Source: Hyphomicrobium sp. 99
GTDB taxonomy: Bacteria > Pseudomonadota > Alphaproteobacteria > Rhizobiales > Hyphomicrobiaceae
DNA length: 64,000 nucleotides
Assembly: GCF_000384335.2 (NCBI RefSeq)
Contig: NZ_KQ031382.1
Location: forward strand, 1,364,001 to 1,428,000
Direction of reading: 5' to 3'
The translations under genes were made by a program, and so were the position numbers. Positions 52,184 to 60,900 of this stretch are shown piece after piece (the first letter of the stretch is position 1; each line of letters opens with the position of its first letter). The notes under the pieces are model-generated. The model ran no database searches and was not told the DNA's origin. It saw nothing but the letters and a program-made list of their open reading frames with translations.

Positions 52184-53634
52184 GGGTCCCTATATTGAAG
52201 GGGGCGCGGCCGGCCCCTGAGATAGATCTTCTGCTCCAAGCTTGCCTCGCTCCGCCGGATGCAGCACGTGCTGCTTGGCAGCGCTGGCTCAAGAGCCGCG
52301 AACTCGACGATGCGAGTTGGCCTGAAATGCGTATTCTTGCACCTCTTTCGGGTCGCCTGCGGACTCTCGATCCGAACTCAACCTACCGGCCTCGCATCGA
52401 CGGGTTAGCCAAATCCCATTGGACCCAAACCCAGATCATGCTGGGTGAAACGCTGCCGGCCATCAAAGCCCTACGCAAGGCCGGCATCGAATGCATGCTC
52501 ATCAAGGGCGCCGCAGGATACGCAGAAGGATTCGGACCAACGGTTCGTCGTTTGATGGGCGATGTCGACATACTCGTTCGGCAAGAGGATGGGCCGCGTG
52601 CCGCCAGCGTGCTGACAGCAGCAGGTTGGGAGGCAACGAACGGCGATTCTGCTCTCCTACTGCGGCAACTCGCGCCGCTTCGCGCGTCCTCAAATTATCG
52701 TCGGGGCGTTTACGGCGAAGTCGACCTGCACACTCAGGCGTTTCACTTCTGTCGTCGCGACCAAGAACTCGAAAGCGCACTATGGCAAAATTCGAGATTA
52801 ATCTCGTTCGGCGGCACTGACGTTTGCGTACCCTCTTCTGCGGACAGCATTGTGATCAGTCTCGCACACGGCGTGGTCGGCCGCGATGGAGACTGGGCAA
52901 TCGACATCGGTCAGCGCATCAACGCCGGCGGCGTCGATTGGGACCGCACGATCGAGCTTGTCGAGCGCCGAGCCTTAGTTCCATTGGCGCTCGCGGGTCT
53001 CAACTATCTGCACAAGCTTGGCCTCGGTGTGCCGCAGGAAGTGCTGCGCAGACTTGCCGAGACGCCGGTCGCGCCTGGCGTCTGGTTGAAGCATTACGCA
53101 AGCATCCGCCCGAACAGACGAAAGCGCGGATTGCTGCAAAAAATTGCCGACGTATTATCATCGCCGCTCCTGCCGCGTGCCATCTACCATCGGTCGTTTA
53201 AATCCGACAATTTGATCGGAGTTTCACGTGACAATCTTGGCGTTTGGTACCCGCGCCGATGGAAGCGCATACCGCTGGCGCAGGGTCATACGGCAGCGTC
53301 GGTAGGTCATTGCATCGAAATTGATTCTGACCCGAATATAAGGGTATGCGGAGTATCTCTGCGTTTTCCGACTAGCGGCCAATCGAGGAGAGTGTTCATC
53401 GAGGTCGTGTCCGGCGAGAGGGTCATACATCGCCTGCGAGGCCGTTTGCGCTCCCGTGCCGGAAAGCATCAAACCATGCACTTTGAAATTCCGCTCAATG
53501 ATTTGCCCCCCGGTCAGCGCATCGTAACACTTCAGGCCCGCCCCTCTGGCTATGTGTCGTCCGCGGAACCGCATGCTGAGGCAGTGGCAAAGGCAGCGCC
53601 TGCTTTCCAAATAACTGATGCCTGGGCCGCTTGA
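52180..53634 (+). CDS. Nucleotidyltransferase family protein (NTP_transf_5)
   Basis: A 484-residue protein with the NTP_transf_5 domain in its first ~330 residues. The motif CMLIKGAAGYAEGFGP, then RRLMGDVDILV, places the metal-binding aspartates at about D128 and D130. The last ~130 residues form an extra beta-rich domain (VFIEVVSGERVIHRLRGRLR). This family is the third constant partner of HPr-rel-A clusters. By fold it should transfer a nucleotidyl group to a protein, peptide or sugar, but no reaction has been established to my knowledge. It ends the operon; no terminator is obvious downstream. Confidence 0.82.
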   Translation: MRVPILKGARPAPEIDLLLQACLAPPDAARAAWQRWLKSRELDDASWPEMRILAPLSGRLRTLDPNSTYRPRIDGLAKSHWTQTQIMLGETLPAIKALRKAGIECMLIKGAAGYAEGFGPTVRRLMGDVDILVRQEDGPRAASVLTAAGWEATNGDSALLLRQLAPLRASSNYRRGVYGEVDLHTQAFHFCRRDQELESALWQNSRLISFGGTDVCVPSSADSIVISLAHGVVGRDGDWAIDIGQRINAGGVDWDRTIELVERRALVPLALAGLNYLHKLGLGVPQEVLRRLAETPVAPGVWLKHYASIRPNRRKRGLLQKIADVLSSPLLPRAIYHRSFKSDNLIGVSRDNLGVWYPRRWKRIPLAQGHTAASVGHCIEIDSDPNIRVCGVSLRFPTSGQSRRVFIEVVSGERVIHRLRGRLRSRAGKHQTMHFEIPLNDLPPGQRIVTLQARPSGYVSSAEPHAEAVAKAAPAFQITDAWAA

Positions 53635-53649
53635 CATCCGGTTGTTCTG

Positions 53650-54081
53650 CTTGGCCACGCGCGCCAAATCTCGTTGATTTCTTTTCACTGAGAGGACGGT
53701 CGCGTCGCAAACGCCGCAACCGCTTTGGCGCAGCCGTGTGCGGCTTGAGTGAGACGCGCAGGCACTCATTCTTTTCCCGTTAATCACATCGCGCTGGCCG
53801 AACTCCGCCATTGGTCGAACGCCGACCGCTAGCGGTGCTTGTATCGATCGCCTCAGACAAAGATCTATAAGCAATGCCTCGCTGCTCAGTTCGGTAGCAA
53901 GCGAGATCAGGTGTGAGAGGCTTCGCCCCAGACGGTCCAGCCGCCAACTAACCAAAACATCTCCATCTTGTGCGTAGGCGGGAACTTCGTCCTGAGCCGG
54001 GCGACTTCTAATCACGCATGAAACTCCATAGTCACAAAAAATCCGCTGTATCCACTCACTCAAGCGAATCGTGGTCGACAT
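53650..54081 (-). pseudogene. Serine recombinase/resolvase remnant
   Basis: A decayed minus-strand gene just after the operon. The part DGDVLVSWRLDRLGRSLSHL is the diagnostic mid-region of serine resolvases and invertases, and PMAEFGQRDVINGKR corresponds to the downstream LAEFERDLIRER motif. The two are separated by unrelated residues, the catalytic N-terminal serine region is absent, and the C-terminal HTH is broken. It marks the right end of the operon as a past insertion or mobile-element border. Confidence 0.65.
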
Positions 54082-54499
54082 AGATTTTCTGCTGCACTGT
54101 ATTTAACCCTCGCAGCACCTCGCTCCGGCGCGTCTGGCGGCCGGTCGCGAAGGGAGGAGCAGCAGGCGCGCGTGGCGATGGCACCAACGCGTTGCAAATT
54201 GCTTCTGATACCCGCAGTCAGTTTTGGGTGCCCACTTTTTGCTTTCGAATTGAAAGCATGTGATTGCACGTCGCATAGGCTTCCATTTTTGCCGCAAACA
54301 AACGCGCCGAAATATTATCGATCCCCCATATCGATACGATGCCAAGGGGCAAATCAGCGCAAAGGCAGCACACTGATTCTAAGCGGCTGATGCGCGACAA
54401 ATTTTTTTAGGCACGGGGAGAGGGCGGCCACAAAGCGACAGCGCGCGATATCAGATCGAGAATAGCAACAGACATTGGGCACATAACTCGGGGGGCGAT
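54082..54499. other. Upstream region of the chemoreceptor gene
   Basis: A 418-bp stretch with only short, poorly coding frames. It must contain the promoter of the chemoreceptor/cheW pair. A GGGGGG ribosome-binding site precedes the ATG at 54500. No dyad or repeat stood out. Confidence 0.45.
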
Positions 54500-56233
54500 A
54501 TGAGTCACGGTGCGCATTACAACGCGGCGACCGCATCTGACGGCGGATTGGCCGAACGTATGTCTTTTATTCAACTCGACGAAGAGAGATGCAAAAGCAT
54601 CCGTAGCATTAAATCCATCATCGACCGCGAGATGCCCGTGGCGCTCGGCATGTTTTACGAAACGATCCGCAAGACCCCGGAAACACGGAAATTCTTCAAA
54701 AGCGACACGCACATGGTTGCAGCCAAGACGGCCCAGGTCAACCACTGGGCGTCCATCAGCAATGCTGATTTCGACGCACGCTACGTTTCCAATGTGCGCA
54801 GAGTGGGCCAGACTCATGCGCGCATCGGTCTCGAGCCTCGGTGGTATATCGGTGGTTATGCCATCGTGGTCGACCACCTCATTCGTTCGGTCGTCAACGA
54901 CATGTGGCCATCTGGCTTTTCGCTTGGCCGAAAAAAGAATGACTCCGAAGATGTCGGACGGTGTCTCGGTTCGCTCGTGAAGGCCATGATGCTCGACATG
55001 GATTTATCCATTTCCGTCTATGTCGAGGCCGCCGAGGAAGCGAGACGCAAGTATGAGGCAGATGCCGAAGCCGAACGCATCCGCACGGAGCAGGCGAGAC
55101 GCGAGGCGGAGCGCAAAGCTGAAGAGGAAGCGATCGGGCGTGAACGCGCCATGGTTTCCAATTCGATTGGGGCGGCCGTTGCAAAACTCGCCGCCAAAGA
55201 CCTGTCGTTCCGATTGACCGACGATCTTCCTGACGCCTATCGCAAGCTACAAAAGGAATTCAATGCAGCTCTCGAGCAGTTCGATGTGACCCTGCAATCG
55301 GTAATCGCAAGCTCGCAGAAGATGACGGCGGGAACTCACGAGATTGCGGCAGCCGCCGACGACCTCGCTCGCCGTACGGAGCAGCAAGCGGCCAGCCTCG
55401 AAGAAACAGCGGCAGCTCTTGAACAGATCACGATGACCGTAAGAAAGTCGTCGGAGGGCGCCTCCCATGCCCGGGATACAGTGGCAGCAGCAAAGAACGC
55501 TGCGGAATCGAGCCGTGAAGTCGTTCGCCAAGCGGTCGACGCAATGGGGAACATCGAGAAATCTTCAAAGCAGATCACTCAGATTATCGGTGTCATCGAT
55601 GAAATCGCCTTTCAGACAAATCTGCTCGCATTGAACGCCGGCGTGGAAGCCGCGCGCGCAGGCGACGCGGGACGCGGATTTGCGGTCGTTGCTTCCGAGG
55701 TACGCGCCCTCGCACAGCGCTCAGCCGAAGCCGCGAAGGAGATCAAGATGCTGATCTCGACATCGAGCGGACAGGTCGAGCAGGGCGCGCGCTATGTTTC
55801 CGAAAGTGGCAAGACACTCGAGCAGATTATTTCCCATGTCGTCGGGATCAATCAGATGATCGCCGAGATCGCTGGCGCTGCTGAAGAGCAGGCCAGTGGA
55901 TTGCAGCAAATTAACACCGCGATCAACAGCATGGATCAGACCACGCAGCAGAATGCGGCGATGGTGGAAGAAACGACGGCCGCTTGCCACTCGTTGACGG
56001 ACGAGACGAACCAACTTTCAGACCTCATGAGCGAATTCAAGGTCAATCAGAACTCGTCCGTTATGGCGCTGAGGCAAACGTCGGCCCAAATGACGGCGGC
56101 ACGCCAATCACGCCAGAGGCCTACCGAGACAAAGACCAGGCGCGATCTCCGCGCGACGGCTTTGAAAACGACTTCCTCGTCGGGAGGGGCATCCGTTGCT
56201 CGCAAAACCGAGGACGGATGGGAGGAATTTTAA
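54500..56233 (+). CDS. Globin-coupled methyl-accepting chemotaxis protein (soluble)
   Basis: A 577-residue chemoreceptor without transmembrane helices. Residues ~20-180 are a protoglobin sensor: the proximal heme histidine is H106 in GQTHARIGLEPRWYIGGY, matching HemAT-type aerotaxis receptors. A charged coiled coil (~185-225) leads to the signalling domain, with the near-invariant tip IDEIAFQTNLLALNAGVEAA and GFAVVASEVRALAQRSA. It should sense oxygen (possibly NO or CO) and pass the signal through CheW to CheA. The cheW gene follows after 49 bp on the same strand. Confidence 0.9.
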   Translation: MSHGAHYNAATASDGGLAERMSFIQLDEERCKSIRSIKSIIDREMPVALGMFYETIRKTPETRKFFKSDTHMVAAKTAQVNHWASISNADFDARYVSNVRRVGQTHARIGLEPRWYIGGYAIVVDHLIRSVVNDMWPSGFSLGRKKNDSEDVGRCLGSLVKAMMLDMDLSISVYVEAAEEARRKYEADAEAERIRTEQARREAERKAEEEAIGRERAMVSNSIGAAVAKLAAKDLSFRLTDDLPDAYRKLQKEFNAALEQFDVTLQSVIASSQKMTAGTHEIAAAADDLARRTEQQAASLEETAAALEQITMTVRKSSEGASHARDTVAAAKNAAESSREVVRQAVDAMGNIEKSSKQITQIIGVIDEIAFQTNLLALNAGVEAARAGDAGRGFAVVASEVRALAQRSAEAAKEIKMLISTSSGQVEQGARYVSESGKTLEQIISHVVGINQMIAEIAGAAEEQASGLQQINTAINSMDQTTQQNAAMVEETTAACHSLTDETNQLSDLMSEFKVNQNSSVMALRQTSAQMTAARQSRQRPTETKTRRDLRATALKTTSSSGGASVARKTEDGWEEF

Positions 56234-56282
56234 CCCGCATCGATCCATGACCGTAGATCGAAGCCGGATCCGAGGCTGAACA

Positions 56283-56750
56283 ATGATCGAGAAGCAAATG
56301 ACTGAGGGAAGCAGAACTCTCGAGGTTTTGGCGTTTCGCGTAGGCAACCAGGACTTCGGTATCGACGTCGTGGCTGTGCGGGAGATCCGTGGCTGGACCC
56401 CGGCCACTCCGCTACCTCACGCGCCGAGCTTCCTCTGCGGCGTGGTCAATCTGCGTGGCATCGTGCTTCCGATTGTCGATCTCGCGGCCCGGCTGGGATT
56501 TGTCCCGGCCGAACCAACTGCGCGTCACGCCATCGTAGTCACTCAGCAGGGCGACCAAGTGATCGGCCTGCTCGTCGATGGAGTTTCCGACATTCTGACC
56601 ATCGATTTGACGCAAGTTCAGCCGACGCCCGAAGTCGCCTCTGAGATCGCAAAGTCATTCGTGCGCGGCGTCATCCCGATCGACGGCCGCATGATCAGCC
56701 TTCTTGCTTTAAATACAGTGTTGCCGGCAGTGGATCAGCACGCCGCCTAG
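56283..56750 (+). CDS. cheW: CheW-like chemotaxis adaptor
   Basis: A 155-residue CheW-domain protein that links chemoreceptors to the kinase CheA. Diagnostic segments are [40 protein letters not shown] and [17 protein letters not shown], covering both beta-barrel subdomains. The gene begins 49 bp after the globin-coupled receptor and should be expressed with it. No cheA, cheY or cheB lies nearby, so signalling must join a chemotaxis system encoded elsewhere. The start could be M1 (56283) or M7. Confidence 0.92.
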   Translation: MIEKQMTEGSRTLEVLAFRVGNQDFGIDVVAVREIRGWTPATPLPHAPSFLCGVVNLRGIVLPIVDLAARLGFVPAEPTARHAIVVTQQGDQVIGLLVDGVSDILTIDLTQVQPTPEVASEIAKSFVRGVIPIDGRMISLLALNTVLPAVDQHAA

Positions 56751-56776
56751 CGGGTACCTCGTAGCCTATCGGCAGC

Positions 56777-58600
56777 TTATCGGGCTCGCCTCCACTTGAT
56801 GCCAGCTAAGGAAGGCAATGCTTCCTTGGGACTAGGCAATCCGAAATAATATCCTTGTGCTCCTCGGCATCCGTTGTTCACGAGAAAGTCCAATTGGAAG
56901 CAGTTTTCGACGCCCTCCGCGAGAACCTCCAGACGCAGACTCCGGCCGAGACCGATAATGGCGGCGGCAATGGCCTGGGCCGCACCTCCGGATTCCAAGT
57001 CCGAGACGAAACTGCGGTCGATCTTGAGTTTATCGATCGGCAGCTTTTGCAGATACGACAACGACGAATAGCCGGTGCCGAAATCGTCCACGGCGAGACG
57101 CAATCCCAAGGCCTTTAGAGCCTGAAGGATGGCCACAGGCGCTTTGCCTTGGCCCATGAGCGTGCCCTCGGTTATCTCGAGTTCGATCACGGAAGGGCTG
57201 AGATCGAACTCTTCCAGGATACTTTGAAGGGTGTCGACAAATCCGGCATGGTGGAGCTGCTGAGCCGACACATTGATCGCCATAGTCGTTAGCTCCGCAC
57301 CACTGGCAAGAAGCTCTTTCATATCGCGGCATGCGGTCCGCAGCACCCATTCACCGAGAGGAACGATAAGGCCTGTCTCTTCGGCAACCGGTATGAAATC
57401 CCCGGGCGGCACGATAGTGCCGTTCGCAGTCTTCCAGCGAACGAGAGCCTCGAAACCAGTCACCTTGCCGTCCGGCATAGAAACGAGAGGCTGATAGTGG
57501 AGAATGAACTCTTCGCGCTCGAGAGCTTGCCTCAGCTGCAAGTCAGCCGAAAGCCGCGTGTTGGCTGCCTCGGTCAAGCGGGTTGAGAAGAAGCGATACG
57601 TGCCCTTACCGGCGCGCTTTGCATGATAGAGCGCCGCGTCTGCGTACTGTATCAACGAAGCGGCATCCCGGCCGTCATCAGGAAATAGGCTGATCCCGGC
57701 GCTTGCTCCGAGCCACACCTGCCGTCCCCCGGAAAGAAAATACGGCTGGCATAACTGGTTTAATATCCGGCCGACGAGATCACCGAGCATAGAGCGCGGC
57801 GTGCTTTCGCAAAGCAGCCCAAACTCGTCGCCTCCAAACCGGGCAACCATGTCCGAGGTTCGCACACATGAGGAAAGCCTCTCGGCAGCGCGTATCAAAA
57901 CCTCGTCTCCGGCGGTATGTCCGAGGCTGTCGTTGACAAGCTTGAATCGGTCAAGACCGACGAAAATGACGGCGCCGGTTGATCGTTTCGCACGTGAGCG
58001 CACAAGCGCTTGATCGAGCCGTGACGTGAGAAGGCGTCGATTTGGAAGGCCGGTCAGCTCATCATGTTGCGCACGACGCTCGAGTTCGCGCTGTGACGAT
58101 TTGATCGGAGTGAGGTCGGCGCTGCTGCCGACATAGTGCGTCAGCTGGCCATCCTCGGAACGGACGGCGCTGATTGTGAGAAGTGCCGGATAAATATTCC
58201 CGTTCTTCTTCCTATTCCAGATTTCGCCGTGCCAATAATCATTCGCTTTGAGGCAATTCCACATTGCCTCGTAAAACGACTTCGGATGCATACCAGATTG
58301 CAGAACGCGCATATTCTGGTTCCGGATATCGTCAGTCGAGTATCCCGTTATCCGCGAGAACGCAGCGTTGGCGCTGATGATGGTGCCGCTGGCATCGGTT
58401 ATGATGACCGCTTCGTGCGTACACGAAAGGATTGTCGCGACGAGTTCTTGCTCGACAGTAAGCGGTAGCCTGCTCCCGAATGCCCCGGAGGAGAGAACGT
58501 TTCTATTCTTCTCATAGTGCTCTCTTCCGGGGCCGAAGCTCATTTGGCAATTCCCACTGCAAGCAATCGCCGGGAGTGTGAGTGGGATATGGTGAAGCAA
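56777..58600 (-). CDS. PAS-GGDEF-EAL cyclic-di-GMP protein
   Basis: A 607-residue soluble signalling protein. A PAS domain at ~50-165 (AVIITDASGTIISANAAFSRITGYS) is followed by a GGDEF domain at ~175-340 with the intact ARFGGDEFGLL active site. An EAL domain at ~350-600 has FEALVRWK and DDFGTGYSSLSYLQKLPIDKLKIDRSF. Both catalytic motifs look intact, so it may make or degrade cyclic di-GMP under control of the PAS domain. An alternative start is M20 (58543). It converges with cheW and is divergent from the MarR gene. Control of motility or polysaccharide output would fit its neighbours. Confidence 0.92.
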   Translation of the reverse strand: MLHHIPLTLPAIACSGNCQMSFGPGREHYEKNRNVLSSGAFGSRLPLTVEQELVATILSCTHEAVIITDASGTIISANAAFSRITGYSTDDIRNQNMRVLQSGMHPKSFYEAMWNCLKANDYWHGEIWNRKKNGNIYPALLTISAVRSEDGQLTHYVGSSADLTPIKSSQRELERRAQHDELTGLPNRRLLTSRLDQALVRSRAKRSTGAVIFVGLDRFKLVNDSLGHTAGDEVLIRAAERLSSCVRTSDMVARFGGDEFGLLCESTPRSMLGDLVGRILNQLCQPYFLSGGRQVWLGASAGISLFPDDGRDAASLIQYADAALYHAKRAGKGTYRFFSTRLTEAANTRLSADLQLRQALEREEFILHYQPLVSMPDGKVTGFEALVRWKTANGTIVPPGDFIPVAEETGLIVPLGEWVLRTACRDMKELLASGAELTTMAINVSAQQLHHAGFVDTLQSILEEFDLSPSVIELEITEGTLMGQGKAPVAILQALKALGLRLAVDDFGTGYSSLSYLQKLPIDKLKIDRSFVSDLESGGAAQAIAAAIIGLGRSLRLEVLAEGVENCFQLDFLVNNGCRGAQGYYFGLPSPKEALPSLAGIKWRRAR

Positions 58601-58796
58601 ATTCTAAATCGGCGAGCGATTTGCGCCGACGCTATCTATCGCCCGGACATATCGAACCAGCACGAAAATCTATGCTTTCGAAACGAAACTAGTTCTTTTC
58701 GCCTCGATCAGTTCGACGAGAGTTTCTTCGCCATGTTTTTTGTTGACTTTCCGAGGCAGGATTCGCGTATGAAGGCTATGCTGGTCCGGGGGAAGA

Positions 58797-59405
58797 ATGG
58801 TTGCGAAAGAGGTTGTTGACGTCCTTTTGCAGTTGAGTCGCGCACTCCTTGCGGAAAACGACGGAGATCAATTGACGGCCGCGCAATGGATCGCCCTTCG
58901 CTATTTCTCGCGATCCAACGCATACAGCCGTACCCTCACGGGACTGGCCCAGTATCAGGCGACAACTGCGGGCACGGCTTCGCAGACAATCAAATGTCTC
59001 GAGCACGCCGGATATGTCGAGCGCGATGTCTCGGCGCGCGATGCGCGAAGCTCGGTCTTCACGATTACCGATGCGGGACGTGCGGTCATGGAAGAAGATC
59101 CGCTTGCGCATCTTGGGCAGGAGGTCGACGATCTAAGCGTGGCGGACTTAACTCATCTTCGTGATGTTCTACGCTATCTTTTGGCGAATATCGGTGGAGA
59201 GCAACCGCGTAATCCCTACGGCACCTGCAGGGATTGTGCATTCCTTCTGACTCGCCAGGCCAGGGGCCCGAACGCCGCCCGCAGCAATCAATATCTTTGC
59301 AAGTTACTGAATTTCTATATTTCGGAAACGGAACTCAACTATCTTTGCAAAAACTTTCAGGCGCTGCGGGAATTTCAGAGACCGCAGAGTCGGGATGCGA
59401 CCTAA
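58797..59405 (+). CDS. MarR-family regulator with C-terminal cysteine motif
   Basis: A 202-residue winged-helix regulator. The DNA-binding region has ARTLTG-like helices (SRTLTGLAQYQATTAGTASQ) and the wing VERDVSARDARSSVFTITDAG. After the MarR core (~1-140) follows a tail with four cysteines: GTCRDC, then YLCK and NYLCKNF. This pattern could bind a metal or Fe-S cluster, or form disulfides, and is known in some alphaproteobacterial MarR proteins. It is the last gene before the third att-like core. Targets are unknown. Confidence 0.87.
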   Translation: MVAKEVVDVLLQLSRALLAENDGDQLTAAQWIALRYFSRSNAYSRTLTGLAQYQATTAGTASQTIKCLEHAGYVERDVSARDARSSVFTITDAGRAVMEEDPLAHLGQEVDDLSVADLTHLRDVLRYLLANIGGEQPRNPYGTCRDCAFLLTRQARGPNAARSNQYLCKLLNFYISETELNYLCKNFQALREFQRPQSRDAT

Positions 59406-59510
59406 CCGCAGCTGCTGATACCATTTGACGGGCAGCCGCTTGTAGTAGAGGTTTTGCGACCCGGAGCGGCGCGTCAGAAAGGGGGGGGCACGTCGACAAT
59501 ACCTCGCAAA

Positions 59511-59530
59511 GTAGCAGCGAAAGGTAGCAG
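59511..59530. repeat. Pair of GTAGCAG arm-like direct repeats, copy 3
   Basis: GTAGCAG at 59511 and 59524, starting 13 bp apart, just as in copy 2 (46659 and 46672). The second motif lies 63 bp before the core here but 21 bp in copy 2, a difference of 42 bp. Confidence 0.5.
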
Positions 59531-59572
59531 TCGAGTAAAGAAAGCCCTTGTTTCTCAATGACTTCTATAAAA

Positions 59573-59608
59573 TCAATGGCTTAGCTTGAATTGGCGCCCC
59601 GTAGGGGA
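59573..59608. repeat. att-like core, copy 3 (right end of element 2)
   Basis: 36 bp identical to 46679-46714, including GGCGCCCCGTAGGGG. To the right the match stops immediately, as expected where the element meets other DNA. The right flank contains no tRNA body, so if the core derives from a tRNA 3' end, the tRNA itself is not here. Confidence 0.75.
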
Positions 59609-59639
59609 AAACAACCCGAAATTTCCCGCAGCCATAAGC

Positions 59640-60340
59640 TATTGTAATTGTTTAATATTCATCCTCAAGTTTCTTTCCCGCTCAATCGTTTTGTGTGGAG
59701 CGTTTGTATGAGCACTGAACAACGCCCTCTTCGAAGGCGCATGCGAACCCATGCACTTTGGGTATAGCTTCCGGGAAACCTTCAAAATCCACCTGGAATA
59801 AACTGCCAATGGCAGGGTTTGGCAGGGCATCGAAATCGCGCCTCTGCGGAGCTCTTTGGCCAATTCTCGTCCCGGTCGGCCCCACGCGCTCAAGCAATTC
59901 AGGCTTCCAGATCAGCCGCACAAGGGACCGATTGGAGGGGACGCTTCAGTCCACGTGGGGTTCGTCGCCCCGATTTGCTATCTCGGCAAAAATTGCCTGC
60001 AGGCTTACTGATCGCGGATCAAACATTTCCAGACGCGACCTTGCCCATTGGAGCCAATCTGAAACTGCCTGGCCATGGACGACGGCTGAGAACTCGTCCG
60101 TCCGGCTTTCAGGCTGGCATCCGCATCTGGGCGATTTATCAAGATCGCCAGAACCGGTTATCCGACTTCACTCACTCCAAGGGACGGGCGGCAGGAGCGT
60201 CCGCCTTGGGCTATGCCCAAAACACCATCAAGCAGCCTTCCGGAAGCGCCATCTATTTTTCTGTCGATTTCGATCCGTCGATGTTCCAAGTTGGTCAATT
60301 CGCAATCCAGAAGGACAATCACCCGGACATTTAGGTCGGT
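59640..60340 (+). pseudogene. Decayed DUF1906 (Rv2525c-like glycoside-hydrolase-like) gene
   Basis: The frame around 60110-60290 reads AGIRIWAIYQDRQNRLSDF and then PSGSAIYFSVDFDPS. This is the core of DUF1906 proteins, TIM-barrel glycoside-hydrolase-like domains acting in the cell envelope. Upstream, short matches to conserved text are scattered over frames, and there is no credible start. The C-terminal half is missing. The gene is therefore inactivated, lying directly right of the third att-like core. Confidence 0.55.
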
Positions 60341-60900
60341 CGGTTCTCCAAACCATCGCGCCGTCTGCTTGGCCGAGAAAGCGGACCTTTCTTCATCCGC
60401 CCTCACCCCACGTTATGTGCGCCACGAATACGTCTGCATCGCCATCGAAAGCAGACGACCTCCAAATGACACCAAGTGCCTATAGCGCTTGGCGCATCCG
60501 TCCGAGGATCAAGTCCTTACCAACTTCCGCTGCGCCAAGCTGTCTCAAAGATCGCGATACGCGTCCGCAGATCACCGTGCCGAGGCTGGTGGTGGGCGTG
60601 CGGTTCGCACTTCCCCTACTCTCCACGCGGTTTTAGGCGTAACGGCTCCAAAATAGGGCCGATCCGGAGGTTTGAGCCTTCATCGAAACTTCACCTTCTG
60701 TGGCCGGACTTAGCGGCTCTTGAGAGGAACTTTAACAGACCAATCCGCGTCTCTAACGATCGAAGCCCAAACCTTTAGGGCGAAAGACAGAATGCTCGCG
60801 GCTTTCTTTCGAGCCGCCCTACAAGCCTAAACATCCCATCCACGCCTCATCTTGGAGATCAGGCAGCAGTGACAATCAAGACAAGCCATCCCCGTCAAAA
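60340..60900. other. Gene-poor stretch before the ROK-family gene
   Basis: 560 bp with short overlapping frames of irregular codon use. It continues the decayed zone to the left, and nothing specific could be assigned. The ROK-type gene has no strong ribosome-binding site at its left edge. Confidence 0.4.

Noticed and set aside
48412..53634. Lasso-peptide or other classical RiPP cluster
   Set aside because: PqqD and HprK-like proteins occur, but there is no asparagine-synthetase-like cyclase, transglutaminase-like protease or clear precursor.
53224..54081. A complete 285-residue resolvase gene
   Set aside because: Only two short resolvase motifs are present, and the frame continues as antisense into the nucleotidyltransferase gene. 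It is a pseudogene.
39993..59608. The 36-bp repeats as a dispersed CRISPR array
   Set aside because: Repeats are 6.7 and 12.9 kb apart with genes between, there are no spacers, and no cas genes are present. The flank pattern fits integration sites better.
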